DNA of 43,950 nt from Hyphochytrium catenoides (lineage: Eukaryota; Sar; Hyphochytriomycetes; Hyphochytriales; Hyphochytriaceae), in assembly GCA_900088475.1 (NCBI GenBank), contig FLMG01002768.1, positions 2,662 to 46,611 on the forward strand, read 5' to 3'. The stretch's first letter is position 1. Each line of letters starts with the position of its first letter. Below the pieces are notes generated by a model, which saw nothing but the letters and a program-made list of their open reading frames with translations, was not told the origin of the DNA and searched no databases. Made by a program: the position numbers and the translations under genes. Shown here piece after piece: positions 1 through 12,477 of this stretch.

Positions 1-407
1 TAGCCCGCCAGATATTGGATATCTTCGCGTTCTCGGCTGTGTCTCGTTTGGTCTTGTCCCAAAGGGGGCCGCCGCAAGCTGGATCCGAAGGCCAAGACGC
101 TCTCGTGGGTTATGGTCCTCACTAAACGCATATCGACTATACGATTTTGGGACTCAGACTGTCACCGAGCGTCGAGATGTTGTCTTTGATGAAGCAACCG
201 CAGCGAGTGGGACGGATCACGCTGGGTCTACTGAGAGCGCTCAGTGCTGTATGATATTTTTGAGGAGCTTGGGGAGAACTCCTCTGACAACCCCGACCCA
301 AATGACATCCCAGGAAGACCGTGGGGAATCAATCCCAGGAAGAAGATCCCTAAATTCATTCTTTCTTAGGAACGCACCAAGCAAGTGATCAAGTCCAAGA
401 CTCCGAA

Positions 408-505
408 GACTCGGATGACCAATCCTCGGAAGTATCGGAGGCATCAGCCCCTGCAAGACTCGGATGACCAATCCTCGGAAGTATCGGAGGCATCAGCCCC
501 TGCAA
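408..505 (+). repeat. Perfect 49-bp tandem duplication in the copia remnant
   Basis: Positions 408-456 and 457-505 are identical 49-bp units beginning GACTCGGATGACC and ending CCCCTGCAA. Since 49 is not a multiple of three, the duplication shifts the reading frame. Identity of the two units implies a recent event compared with the decay around them. Confidence 0.9.
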
Positions 506-801
506 CCGCAGCAGACTCAGATACAAGCTTGGAAGTCGACCAGTATGAGGACTGTCGTGAAACAGCTGATCTCAGCTCTGTACCCCCCACTCATCCTTGT
601 TACAGAGGTACTCCAAGCAGGACTCGCTCTCGATGCGACCGGGAAGTCTCAATCTGTTGGATGTTCAGGAACCAGCGACCTTAGAGGACCATTTGGCCTC
701 TCCTCAGGCAGTGGAGTGGCAAGAGGCAATCTCTAGCGAGCTACACTCCATGGAGCAGCACGGGGATAGGAACTGGTCCCCCCCTCCTGGAGCTAACATC
801 G

Positions 802-1172
802 TGTTGACGGTTCAGCTTCGACCCTTCACAATAGGGAGTTCGAGCTGCGGGGAGGTGTTGGAGTCTGAGGCACAGCTATGTGGACTACAAGCTGGCAAGG
901 TTAACTACCCAAGTTTCAGCTCCAAACTCCCAGTAGAAGCCGAGATATGAAGCAAACGAAATGTCACTGTTTATATCTATGCCTTATGGTCAGTATCCAG
1001 GAATACCTTTCAGGACTGACTGTTCTAGACAAGGTTATCTCTATGATATCTTAGGGTTTATCAGGAATAGTTGGGATAGTCAGAATAGCTCTAGATTATG
1101 GGACCCCAGTTGGCTTATAAGTAGAGCACTCTCATCTAACGACATTGTCCAATCATCCCGTATAATCCAACA
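802..1172 (-). mobile_element. Solo LTR inserted in copia pol
   Basis: This 371-bp block starts TGTTG and ends CCAACA. It is the inverted copy of the LTRs at 3798-4171 and 4198-4517, sharing for example the segment around TCTAGATTATGGGACCCCAG. It is flanked by CATCG (797-801) and CATCA (1173-1177), a 5-bp target-site duplication with one mismatch. The copia RT reading frame continues across if the LTR and one flank copy are ignored, so the insertion is younger than the host element. No internal domain belonging to this LTR lies beside it. The minus strand is given only because the other two copies read opposite to it. Confidence 0.85.
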
Positions 1173-2639
1173 CATCATAGGATCCCGGTGGGTCTTTAAG
1201 GTCAAGACCCACGCTGATGGGACCGTAGAAAGGTACAAGGCAAGATTAGTGACACAAGCTTTCCGGCAGAAGGAGGGAATCGATTATCAAGAAGTTTTCG
1301 CTCCGACCATCGGACATGAGTCCATTCGGTGCATCTTGTCCTTGGCCATCTTTCGACATGGAGATTCATCATATGGATATCAAGACTGCTTTCTTGCGCG
1401 GGGAGCTGGAAGAAACGGTACGATGTATATGAAGCAGCCTCTGGGATTGTCCCGTCGTGCTAGTTCTTAAGATCATATCTGCAAGCTGAAGAGGAGCATC
1501 TACGGCCTGAAGTAGAGGCCACGACAGTGGAACAAGGTGATTGACGGTATCTGAAGAAGCATGGATTCCATCCCAGCATATGTGAGCCTTGCGTGTACAT
1601 CCGAAACCGCACAGAGACAGACTCCAAGCTGCCCGAGATCATCACTCTATCTGTAGACGACTTGCTTTTGATCGGAGAGTCAACGGATCTAGTGAAAGGC
1701 GTGAAGAAAATGCTCTCGGATAGGTTCGAGGTCACGGACCTTGGAGAGCTCAACTATTTCCTCGGGATTAAGGTACGTCGGGACAGGACAGCAAGGACCA
1801 TCACACTGTCGCAGCCAAAGTACATCAACAGCGTCCTAGAGAGGTTCAACATGGCTGACTGTCATCCAAGTCCGCTGCCAGTAGCCCCAAAGTCATACCT
1901 ATCAAGGGGACGAGCATTCCACTTACGCCACAGACTCAAGAGCTCCTGAGCCAGATACCATATCGGGAAGCTGTAGGGTGCCTTATGGTCACCACCAGGC
2001 CCGACATTGGTTTTGCAGTACAATCCGTGAGCCAGCACACATCAACGCCAAGAGTTGTGCACTGGGAGACTGTTAAGCGCATCTTTAGGTACTTGAAGGG
2101 TACAGTGGACCTAGGCTTGACTCTTGGTGGTATAAGTGCGCCATCCCTAAAGGCGTTTGCGGATGCAGACTGGGCCAATGACCGTCAGACCGGAAGTACA
2201 TCTCAGGATACTACTTCACTTAGGGGAGGGAGCGTTTGTTTGGACATCGCTGAAACAGCAGCTCACTGCCTCATCCTCGACGGAGGCGGAATGTATCTCT
2301 CTTTGGGCGGCCACCAAGCACGTGGATCATATTCTGCGTCTTCTTGGTGGGGAGCTAGGATGTCCTCAGAAGGGACCGATCGAGATCTTCCAGGATAACA
2401 AGAAGAGCACGATCACGGTTTGCGAGATGGCTCGAACCAAGTCCAAGCACATCGATGTGAAGCACTGTGTTGTCCGAGAAAAGATAACATCCGGGAGTAT
2501 CAAGCTGACATTTACGAAATCGTGTGATATGACGGCTGATGTTCTGACCAAGGATCTTCCTTGGCCTCGTTTCGTAAGTTTCGTGTCGCATTGGGCGTTC
2601 GTGGTGATTCTAAGAACTCCAGTACTCGCTACATTGTTC

Positions 2640-2885
2640 GTACTGCGGGGGAGTATTGGGTGTAGGGTCCGGTAGTATGGACGGCAGTCCTTATACTGTT
2701 CAAATCTCAGCTTCTAACTCTTTCTAGTTGCTGCGATATTGCCATTACGAGATAGCATAGTTAGCTGCTAGGATTATCTATGGCAATTAGACCACCATCT
2801 AAATGGGTGGCTGTGAGCATCCGAGTCCTCGGATGCGGATAAGGCCGCATCTTCTGGTCCGGCCGCCACTTCATTCTAATCTCAC
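2640..2885 (+). mobile_element. Possible 3' tail/LTR remnant of the plus-strand copia element
   Basis: Just after the RNase H end, GGGGGAGTATTGGG (from about 2646) resembles a copia polypurine tract and LTR start. The following 240 bp have no coding capacity. They contain a perfect 9-bp-stem hairpin (2817-2836, loop TC) overlapping an alternative 7-bp stem (2832-2838 with 2845-2851). At about 2885 the sequence changes abruptly into a minus-strand copia fragment. No second LTR copy is in the window, so the boundaries are a guess. Confidence 0.4.
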
Positions 2886-3797
2886 TTTCCAATTTCCCAA
2901 GTATCCCACAAGTCAACATTAAGAATAAGCTCCTCCAGCTTACTTTCTGCCTCTACTTTGCGTCTAAGAATTTTGTACAAAGCACCTTTGCGAGTGATCA
3001 CTACAACGAATAGGAAGTACACATAGCCTTGGTAGCTACGAGTATGGACAATGCCCACGTCGGCGCGCAGAAGTTCCAGCAGTCTTGTTGTCTTACGAGG
3101 CTGAGCGTGGTAAGGCTTCTTACGTGTTAGCTTGGCTAGGATGCAAGTCTCAGAGAGGCACGGCAGCTGACAAGCTCTATCAAGAGCTATACCTGAAGCC
3201 TGTACGGCTAGTCTTCGAGTATCTGTATGATTACGATGATTTAGCCGTTTTGTGCTCAGGGTGATAGGCTCTTGCTTGCTCGTAGCTGCGGCTAGTCTTG
3301 GAGGAGAAGAGTCACTTTGTCCCGTACATCAGCAGTGTCCGAGGAGTAATAAACGGTTCCATTGGTCAAACCAATACGTCTCACTTGTTCTTGTGAGGTT
3401 AACTTTTCAATGTCCTTGACCACTGAAGGACTGAGAGTGTAAGCTCCATTATCTGAGGTAAACAACACTGCTTCAACAGAGGAGTCTTGGATAAATGGTC
3501 CAATAGAGAGAAGATGCTTCGGAAAGCCTGGCGCATAGAGCACATTCGGTAGGTAGAGAGGAGTGCTAGCTCCATTGGCAGCAGGGATAAGTATGCCTCT
3601 CTTTCCCACGGCAAAGACTGGTCTGTTGTCCGCGGTAATAAAGAGAGGAAGAGGGTCAATAGGAGTAAAAGAGAGAAAGAGTGATCGATCTCCAGTAATG
3701 TGGCTGGAGCATCCGCTGTCTAGCAGCCATTTGTGGCTGCTCTGGACTTCTCTCCCCTTCGCTGCTGCTTGCTGGATAGAAGCTAGGGTAAGGATTC
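2885..3797 (-). pseudogene. Ty1/copia fragment: protease, pre-integrase and integrase N-terminal part
   Basis: On the minus strand the block begins with an aspartic protease (WLLDSGCSSHITGD, at about 3690-3730). A pre-integrase region ends near 3292. The zinc-binding and early core part of integrase follows at 2890-3240, with PCLSETCILAKLTRKKPYHA and LLELLRADVG. Its coding strand runs opposite to the copia remnant at 1-2660. The upstream side is cut by a solo LTR at 3798 and the downstream side ends at about 2885. The protease stretch is open for about 180 codons, so it is less decayed than its neighbours. Confidence 0.85.
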
Positions 3798-4171
3798 TGT
3801 TGGATTGTATGGGATGATTGGACAATGTCATTAGATGAGAGTGCTCTACTTATAAGCCCAACTGGGGTCCCATAATCTAGAGCTATTCTGATTATCCCAA
3901 CTATTCCTAATAAACCCTAAGATATTCAGTCGTAGAGAAATCCTTGTCCAGACAAGTTAATTCTGAAGGTATTCCGTGGTACTGACCATAAGCCATAGAT
4001 ATAAGCAGGGACATTTCGTTTGCTTCATATCTCGGCTTCTACTGGGAGTTTAGAGCTGAAACTTGGGTAGTTAAGCTTGGCAGGATGGAGTCCACATAGC
4101 TGTGCCTCAGACTCCAACACCTCCCCCCAGCTCAAACTCCCTTTTGTGAAGGGTCGCTTGAACATTCAACA
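3798..4171 (+). mobile_element. Solo LTR with perfect 5-bp target-site duplication
   Basis: A 374-bp LTR starts TGTTGG and ends TTCAACA. It is flanked on both sides by GATTC (3793-3797 and 4172-4176), an exact 5-bp target-site duplication. It is closely similar to the element at 4198-4517 and to the inverted copy at 802-1172. No internal retrotransposon sequence lies between LTR copies in the right arrangement, which fits a solo LTR left by LTR-LTR recombination. It contains CTTATAAG near 3850 and AATAAA near 3910, which could be its own promoter and poly(A) signals. Confidence 0.88.
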
Positions 4172-4197
4172 GATTCACCGAAGTTGACAGAGGACTT

Positions 4198-4517
4198 TGT
4201 TAGATTATATGGGTTGATTGGACAATGTCATTAGATGAGAGTGCTCTACTTATAAGCCCAACTGGGGTCCCATAATCTAGAGCTATTCTGATTATGCCAA
4301 CTATTCCTAATAAACCCTAAGACATTCAGTCGTAGAAAATCCTGTTCAGAACAGTTAATCCTGAAGGTATTCCGGGGTACTGACCATAAGCCATAGATAT
4401 AAACAGGGACATTTCGTTTGCTTCATATCTCGGCTTCTACTGGGAGTTTAGAGCCAAACTTGGGTAGTTAAGCTTGCCAGCTTGTAGTCCACATAGCTGT
4501 GCCCTCAGACTCCAACA
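4198..4517 (+). mobile_element. Shortened LTR of the same family
   Basis: About 320 bp matching the LTR at 3798-4171 from TGTTAGATTATATG onward, but lacking about 55 bp at the far end. It stops at CCAACA (4512-4517), where the full copies continue to a second CAACA. A deletion between these two short direct repeats would explain the loss. Only 26 bp separate it from the previous LTR. No convincing target-site duplication is visible. It borders a copia RT fragment that begins immediately after it. Confidence 0.75.
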
Positions 4518-4996
4518 CTTCTTCGCTTCAGGTTGCTCGACGCCACCCAGGAGGCTGACGCACATATTGTCTCTTCCAGAAGAACGCCATGGAAAAATGC
4601 TGTTTTGTTGTCAACGTGATGGATCTCGAGACCAATGTGGCTGCCAATGAGAGAAGACATCGCACTGACTCATAACTGACGAAAGGTGCTGCAAAAACGC
4701 TATTGTTGTAATCGACTCCAAACTTCTGGTCGTATCCTTGGGCTACCAGACGAGCTTTTGTAGCGGTCGAGACTGCCATCACTGTTTTTATACTTGGTGC
4801 GGAGAACCCATTTACACCCGATCACATCGGTGGTCGTTCAACAAGCTCCCAGATCATGTTGTTCCATCGAGGCCAACTAGTTAGCTATAGCAGCGCTCTA
4901 TTCTTCGGCGAGAGGGCCACGTACGCGTCTTTGATGGTTCGCGGGTCAAATGTTGCCTCAGTGGTGTTAACCGCGCGGGAGATGGAATCTTCCTGT
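4518..4996 (-). pseudogene. Ty1/copia reverse-transcriptase fragment
   Basis: On the minus strand, from 4996 down, one reads a lead-in (DPRTIKDAYVALSP, then WELVERPP) and an RT N-terminal part with KARLVAQGYDQKFGVDYN and FVSYESVRCLLSLAA, ending at RQPPGW near 4530. There are frameshifts near 4780 and stops near 4880. Copia order is protease-integrase-RT, but here RT lies on the 5' side of the protease fragment at 2885-3797. The two pieces therefore belong to different copies or are rearranged. Confidence 0.85.
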
Positions 4997-5112
4997 TGTT
5001 GAGTGATACAATGCTCGTTGTCAGTAATCACTCTCTATACACACCTAGCTCTCAGAGGCATAGCTGCTACCGGTATGAATTGTGTTATAGGTGGCGAGAG
5101 ATGTGAGGAGAT
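4997..5112 (+). repeat. About 115-bp repeat, inverted partner at 5503-5619
   Basis: Begins TGTTGAGTGATACAATG and runs to about GAGATGTGA. Its reverse complement recurs at 5503-5619 with clear but imperfect identity, sharing the block CACTCTCTATACACACCTAG. It sits exactly where copia sequence ends and gypsy sequence begins. It may be a short non-autonomous element or an LTR fragment. I do not recognise the family. Confidence 0.7.
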
Positions 5113-5114
5113 TT

Positions 5115-8100
5115 CCCTGGCCCCCATCGCCTCTATTCTAAAGGAGGTCAACAAAGAATTGGACACTCACAAATGATTGTGCAACAGGATAGGGACTGCC
5201 CCCTTACTTTTGTGGGATTTGTCAGGAAGAGGACCAACGGAACTTATCTGTTCTACTGTTCTCTCTCATGCGGAGAGACAAAAGATTCAAATGCAGTTGC
5301 AGGAGATGCTAAAATTGAGCATCATAAGCCTGCTGGTCAGTCAACATGGGCTGCATCATTGCTGTTAGTGCGAAACCTACAAGCGGGATAGAGTTGTCAG
5401 TGACTTCAGACGGTTGAACAAAGTTATAGCCAAGTATGGCTATCCACTTCCGCGAGATGACGACATCCTGGTGGACAGTATGTCAGGGGCTGAGTTCTTC
5501 TCACATCCCTCTTTCCCATAACACAGGTGTACCCGTAACGTCTATGTCCCTGAGAGCTAGGTGTGTATAGAGAGTGAGTACTGTACTACTACTAACAACG
5601 AACATTGTAGCACTCAACATGAAGTATTCTCGGTGATGGATTTACTAGTACAGGGTTTCCATCAAGTGCCAATCACAGAAAATGCAAGTGACATTTTTAC
5701 TTTTGTCACTATGGATGGCATGTTGTATTCTTACATGAGATTGGCCCAAGGAGCTAAGATTAGCCCTAATATCTTCCAACAAGTGGTCGACCTCACTTTC
5801 AGAGGGCTGAAGTATCGGTTTGTTGTTGCCTACATTGATGCCGTGTTAGTCTGGTCATGCAAGATACAAAAGGAACATTTGGAAGACTGGAAGAGGTCCT
5901 CAAGCGCCTTAGTAGGAGGGGTGCTAATTTGAAACTCAAAAAGAGGAAATGCCGTTTTCTCATGTCTGAAGTGCCATTTTTTGGCCATAGACTGTCAGCA
6001 AAAGGAGTGGCAAGTGGCGCCTATGAAGGAAAAAGTGCAAGCTATGGATCGGTTTATTACCGCGCCAAAGACTCTGAAGAAAGTGAGATCCTTCTTGGGA
6101 TAGTGCAATTACTACCGCCGCTTTATCCCAAAAGTTTGCATCAACAGGTGCTCCACTCTATGAATTATTGAAGAAAGGAGTGAGGTGGCGCTGGGGACAG
6201 CCTCAGAACACAGTTATGGCTATTTTTTCAAGCAGAGTTAAAGAGTGAGCCAGTGGTAGTAGCTCCTGATTACAGTCTGCCATTCATCGTGAGCACAGAT
6301 GCAGCCCATAAGTTTGCGTTATTAGGAGCTGTCTTGGCTCAAGTCCATAAAGACGGGAAAAAGGTAATTGCTTACGCTTCACGCTCCCTGCCGCCAGCTG
6401 AACAGAACATCGCAGATACGCACGAGGTTGAGTGCTAAGCCGTTGTATGGGCTGCCAAAAGTTTCCGATGGTATCTGGCAGGAGAGAAGGAGTTCGCAAT
6501 TTACACCGATCACCAAGCATTTATGGGTCTCCTATAGACTTCAAAAAACCTTACTGGCAAGAAGGCAAGATGGGTCGCGCCACCCTTCCCCCTCCAAACT
6601 CTTCACCCAAGGGAGTTGACAATGCCAATGCTGATGCTTTATCACAAGCCCAGCTTGGTCAGTCCTCTGGGGACAAGAAAAGGGCTCCTCACAGTAAGAC
6701 CGCCCATTCTTGCTAGAGTTTCTCAAGTTGATGCTGATAAAAGCTAGCTTGACGCAGATGAGCTTGTTAGACAACAGCGTGCTAATGACCAATTGGGACC
6801 AATGGTGAGATACCTGGATAGTAGAGAGCTACCACAAGATGGAGATGTAGCTTCTCGAATGCGACGCCTTTGTGATTTTTATGTCCTGGTGAAGGGCGTG
6901 AAAACTTCTCAGAAAGTGCTCTACCCACCGCAAGGTGCTGAAAAGGAAGAGCACTAGGATTATTTTGCGTCACAACGAGTCTGAGAAGGCGGAGCACAGA
7001 ATTGCTATTCACTGGTGGGATGGGTACTTCGTAAGTTCCATGACAGTCCCATTGAGGGCTCTCATCTGGGTATTCAGAACACTATAATTAGATTGCGGTT
7101 CCATTAGGATGGCATGTACGCCGCAGTGGTACGTCACATTACCGTCTGTAAGACGTGTCAAGCATACTCAAGACATGGCCGTGTTCATCAGGCTCTTATG
7201 CGTCGCATAGTGGCTTCATGCATAGCCTATGCAGATACTACAAATTGATGTCCTTTCCTAGGTCCAAAAGAGGGAATGTATATGTCAATGTTGTCATTTG
7301 CGTCTTCACGAAATGGATTGACGCTTTTGCCTCACCTACGGCTGATGGTCCTGCTATCTCAGATAGAGCGACAAAAGTGTTACTGGACAGTGGTTTCCCC
7401 GCGCTCCTAGTGACGGCGCGAAGGCCATGATTTGAAAAATTGTCTCTGGTTTGTGAGTTCTATTGCACATAGACCATCACGTTGGGAGCCCTTATCAACA
7501 TGGTGCTACTGGTCAAGCTGATAGAGTAAATCGTACTCTAGAAGCCATGCTTCAATAGCATGATGTATCTGAGGAGGACAAAACAGATTGGGATGCCATA
7601 CTAGGCTTCCATGTGTGTGCCTATTGGGATAGTGTCCACGGAAGCACTCAGTTCCCCATTCTTTATGATGCATGGGAGAGAAAATGAACTTACCTGCCGA
7701 TGTTAAGTTGTCTAGTCCTGTGCGAGAGAAACGTGCTCGAAATTCTCATTAGTATGGACGAAGATTGCTCCGCAATCTTGCAAAGACTTATCGCCTAGCC
7801 AAGGACAACCTGAATAAGGGTTTTGAGATACAGGCAAAGGAGCTTAATTCCAAGGTTAGACGAGAAGAGTAGTCAGTCGGAGACTTGGTCTACCGTTACA
7901 TACCTGTTAAAAAGGTTGGCTTTGCTGAAAAACTCCTGCGCAAGTGCTATGGTCCTTATTATGAGGTCATTGGACAGCCTGGTCCCGTTTCCTTTGAGCT
8001 GAAAGAAGTGAGAAGGAATAAGCGGGGAAGATGATGACTAAGCGCGTCACGGTGCACGTGTCCCATCTAAAACGATACCATGCAGATGTTGATGAAGAAG

Positions 8101-8155
8101 GACAAGTACTGGTGGTTGAAGGTGCAACAGAGCCCCTTCTGTCTAATGATGGTTA
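5115..8155 (+). pseudogene. Ty3/gypsy retrotransposon pol remnant (RT, RNase H, integrase)
   Basis: Gypsy-type pol runs 5' to 3' with many frameshifts and stops. RT: a segment resembling HAERQKIQMQLQEMLKL (about 5260), FRRLNKVIAKYGYPLPRDDD (5410-5465), VMDLLVQGFHQVPI (about 5635) and YIDAVLVWS (about 5840). The usual YxDD catalytic motif has Ala in place of the second Asp. RNase H: STDAAHKFALLGAVLAQ and VIAYASRSLPPAEQN (6290-6420), then IYTDHQAFMGLL (about 6500). Integrase: zinc-binding remnants with CKTCQAYS (about 7150) and core fragments with FTKWIDAFA (about 7310). A GPY/F-like module (CYGPYYEVIGQPGPVSFELK, about 7940-8000) leads to the end VSHLKRYH. A short inverted-repeat element interrupts RT at 5503-5619. 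Confidence 0.9.
5503..5619 (-). mobile_element. Short insertion in gypsy RT (inverted copy of 4997-5112)
   Basis: 117 bp, ending ACTCAACA on the plus strand, interrupt the gypsy RT between the codons for GAE and VMDL. The flanks 5491-5502 and 5620-5631 resemble each other over 12 bp with three mismatches and could both encode the same E-x-F-S segment. They may be an old target-site duplication or similarity arising from decay. The block is the reverse complement of the repeat at 4997. Confidence 0.6.
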
Positions 8156-8460
8156 GCATTGGCTCAGAGGTGTTTATGCCCATGATGGGTTTTCCCCTGC
8201 TGAAGTGATCTCAAACAGCTAAGTGCGCAGTAGCTTGGTTTTTTTCCACTTCTTTTCTCCTTGTCGTAGGTTTTTGGGTGGACTGGACTGATCACAGTGG
8301 CGTCCGTGGCGTGCGCTCGATTGGTGGAATACTGCTTGGACATTGGTTGAGAAAGGAAGCTTTATTTATCATCTGCCTGCTCTTTTTTAAACTCTGCAGT
8401 TCTATTCCTCCACTTTCTTACTTTGGTTAGTTTATGAAGCCCTTGTGCTCTTCCAATGAG

Positions 8461-8735
8461 TGTGGGAGTCTAATGTAGCTGATTATGTTGAGTCTTAGAA
8501 TTTACAGATACATTGGTTTTTCTTACAGTTCAAGGTACACATGCAACTCTAGGTAGTAACGGACGAGGACAGAACATGCGCAGAGACGGTGGCGGTTGCT
8601 TGTCTGGAGCTGAAGAATCGGCGAGAGCTTTGCAGAGAGTCTCAGTGTGTCTTCAGTTCTCGTTTAACTGAGATTCAATAAAGCTTGCTCAATCCGCTGA
8701 GATCCGCGTCGTTATTATTGTTCAATCTTTACTCA
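8461..8735 (+). mobile_element. Probable 3' LTR of the gypsy element
   Basis: About 300 bp after the gypsy coding end, the sequence TGTGGGAGTCTAATGTAGC begins a non-coding block. It contains AATAAA at 8677-8682 and ends near TTTACTCA at 8735. The TG...CA limits, position downstream of pol and poly(A) signal fit a 3' LTR. There is no 5' copy in the window to confirm the ends. Confidence 0.45.
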
Positions 8736-9601
8736 GAGTAGTGGATCCTTAGGTGTCAAGAAGGGCCATTATTCTATAATGTTTATTTTTATGGTGATGT
8801 GATCATGGCGGACTTGGAGAGGGGAGCTCTTCTTGTTCTTATATTCCTTTCCAGTCCGTTATTCATTTCTTTCCTGTGAGCAATGCTTTCGATAGGATCC
8901 TCTCAGCGCAGCTACTAGGTTAAGCACCTCTTCCTTCTTGCCTTTACGAGCTCATCCTGTCATCATCACGATCATAGTGGCCCGAACGCATGAAGTTCCA
9001 TTATTCAACCATCATACATGACGATAGTAAGCGGAGTTGACAATATTCTCCGTTATTACTTGATAATTTCCTCGGTTATGCCTTACTGTCGTCGCCATCA
9101 GCCCACCAGGCCCCGCCATTGATTCTCCATCATTCTGAAATAGAAAGGCCATCTAAACAATGAGTACCAATCGGTGCTTGTCAATAAGGCGGAAACTATG
9201 ATCCCGGCGTCTGTGCCCTACTCTCATGATATTTCTGCTCCGCTTCTCCCCGCTGAACGAATAACATCTGTGCAAACGAGGATGCTGCACCGGGCCTCTT
9301 GAAATGCCATACAAAACGTTTCCGGCAGCCGCCATAGTAGTAGTTTACAATCAATACAGTCAGCTATCCTCTCCTAAGTAGGACAGGCTATTTCTATAGT
9401 ACATTGACGGGGGTTTCTCTTCACAGAGAAGGATGCTCGACCTCAACTGCATGCCGGGAATCACACTGAGCAGATTAGCACTACCAAGGAACACAGTTCA
9501 GCGGTAGGCAGAGAGCTGCTGTCACCTGCTCAGGAGCCAGCTACAGAGATTTAATGCCGTTGCGCAGCTCACAACTACTCTTCACTACCGGCAACTGTAT
9601 A
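8736..9601. other. Intergenic, nothing recognised
   Basis: Between the gypsy tail and the stop codon of the DYRK gene I see only short random open frames, no repeat of note and no RNA gene. It probably includes the 3' UTR of the kinase gene. Confidence 0.6.

Positions 9602-12477
<2,876 letters not shown>

Larger units (their letters stand above)
1..2660 (+). pseudogene. Ty1/copia retrotransposon pol remnant (integrase end, RT, RNase H)
   Basis: A decayed copia polyprotein is readable in several frames. Positions 1-230 resemble the end of integrase (RLYDFGTQTVTERRDVVFDE). Positions 670-800 hold the conserved lead-in to RT (EWQEAISSELHSMEQHG). RT resumes at about 1177 (GSRWVFKVK, RYKARLVTQ) and continues through LSVDDLLLIG at about 1650. 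RNase H with a STEAE core and the closing KHIDVKHCVVREK and ADVLTKDLP motifs follows at 2150-2570. Frameshifts and in-frame stops are frequent, for example a stop in the segment that normally reads YGLKQ near 1510. The first aromatic residue of the usual Y/F-V-D-D motif is Ser. A solo LTR (802-1172) interrupts the frame. The element is clearly dead. Assignment to copia rather than gypsy rests on domain order and motif wording. Confidence 0.9.

Noticed and set aside
5561-5932. Gypsy RT frame as a possibly active enzyme
   Set aside because: The YxDD motif reads YIDA, and stops and frameshifts flank it.
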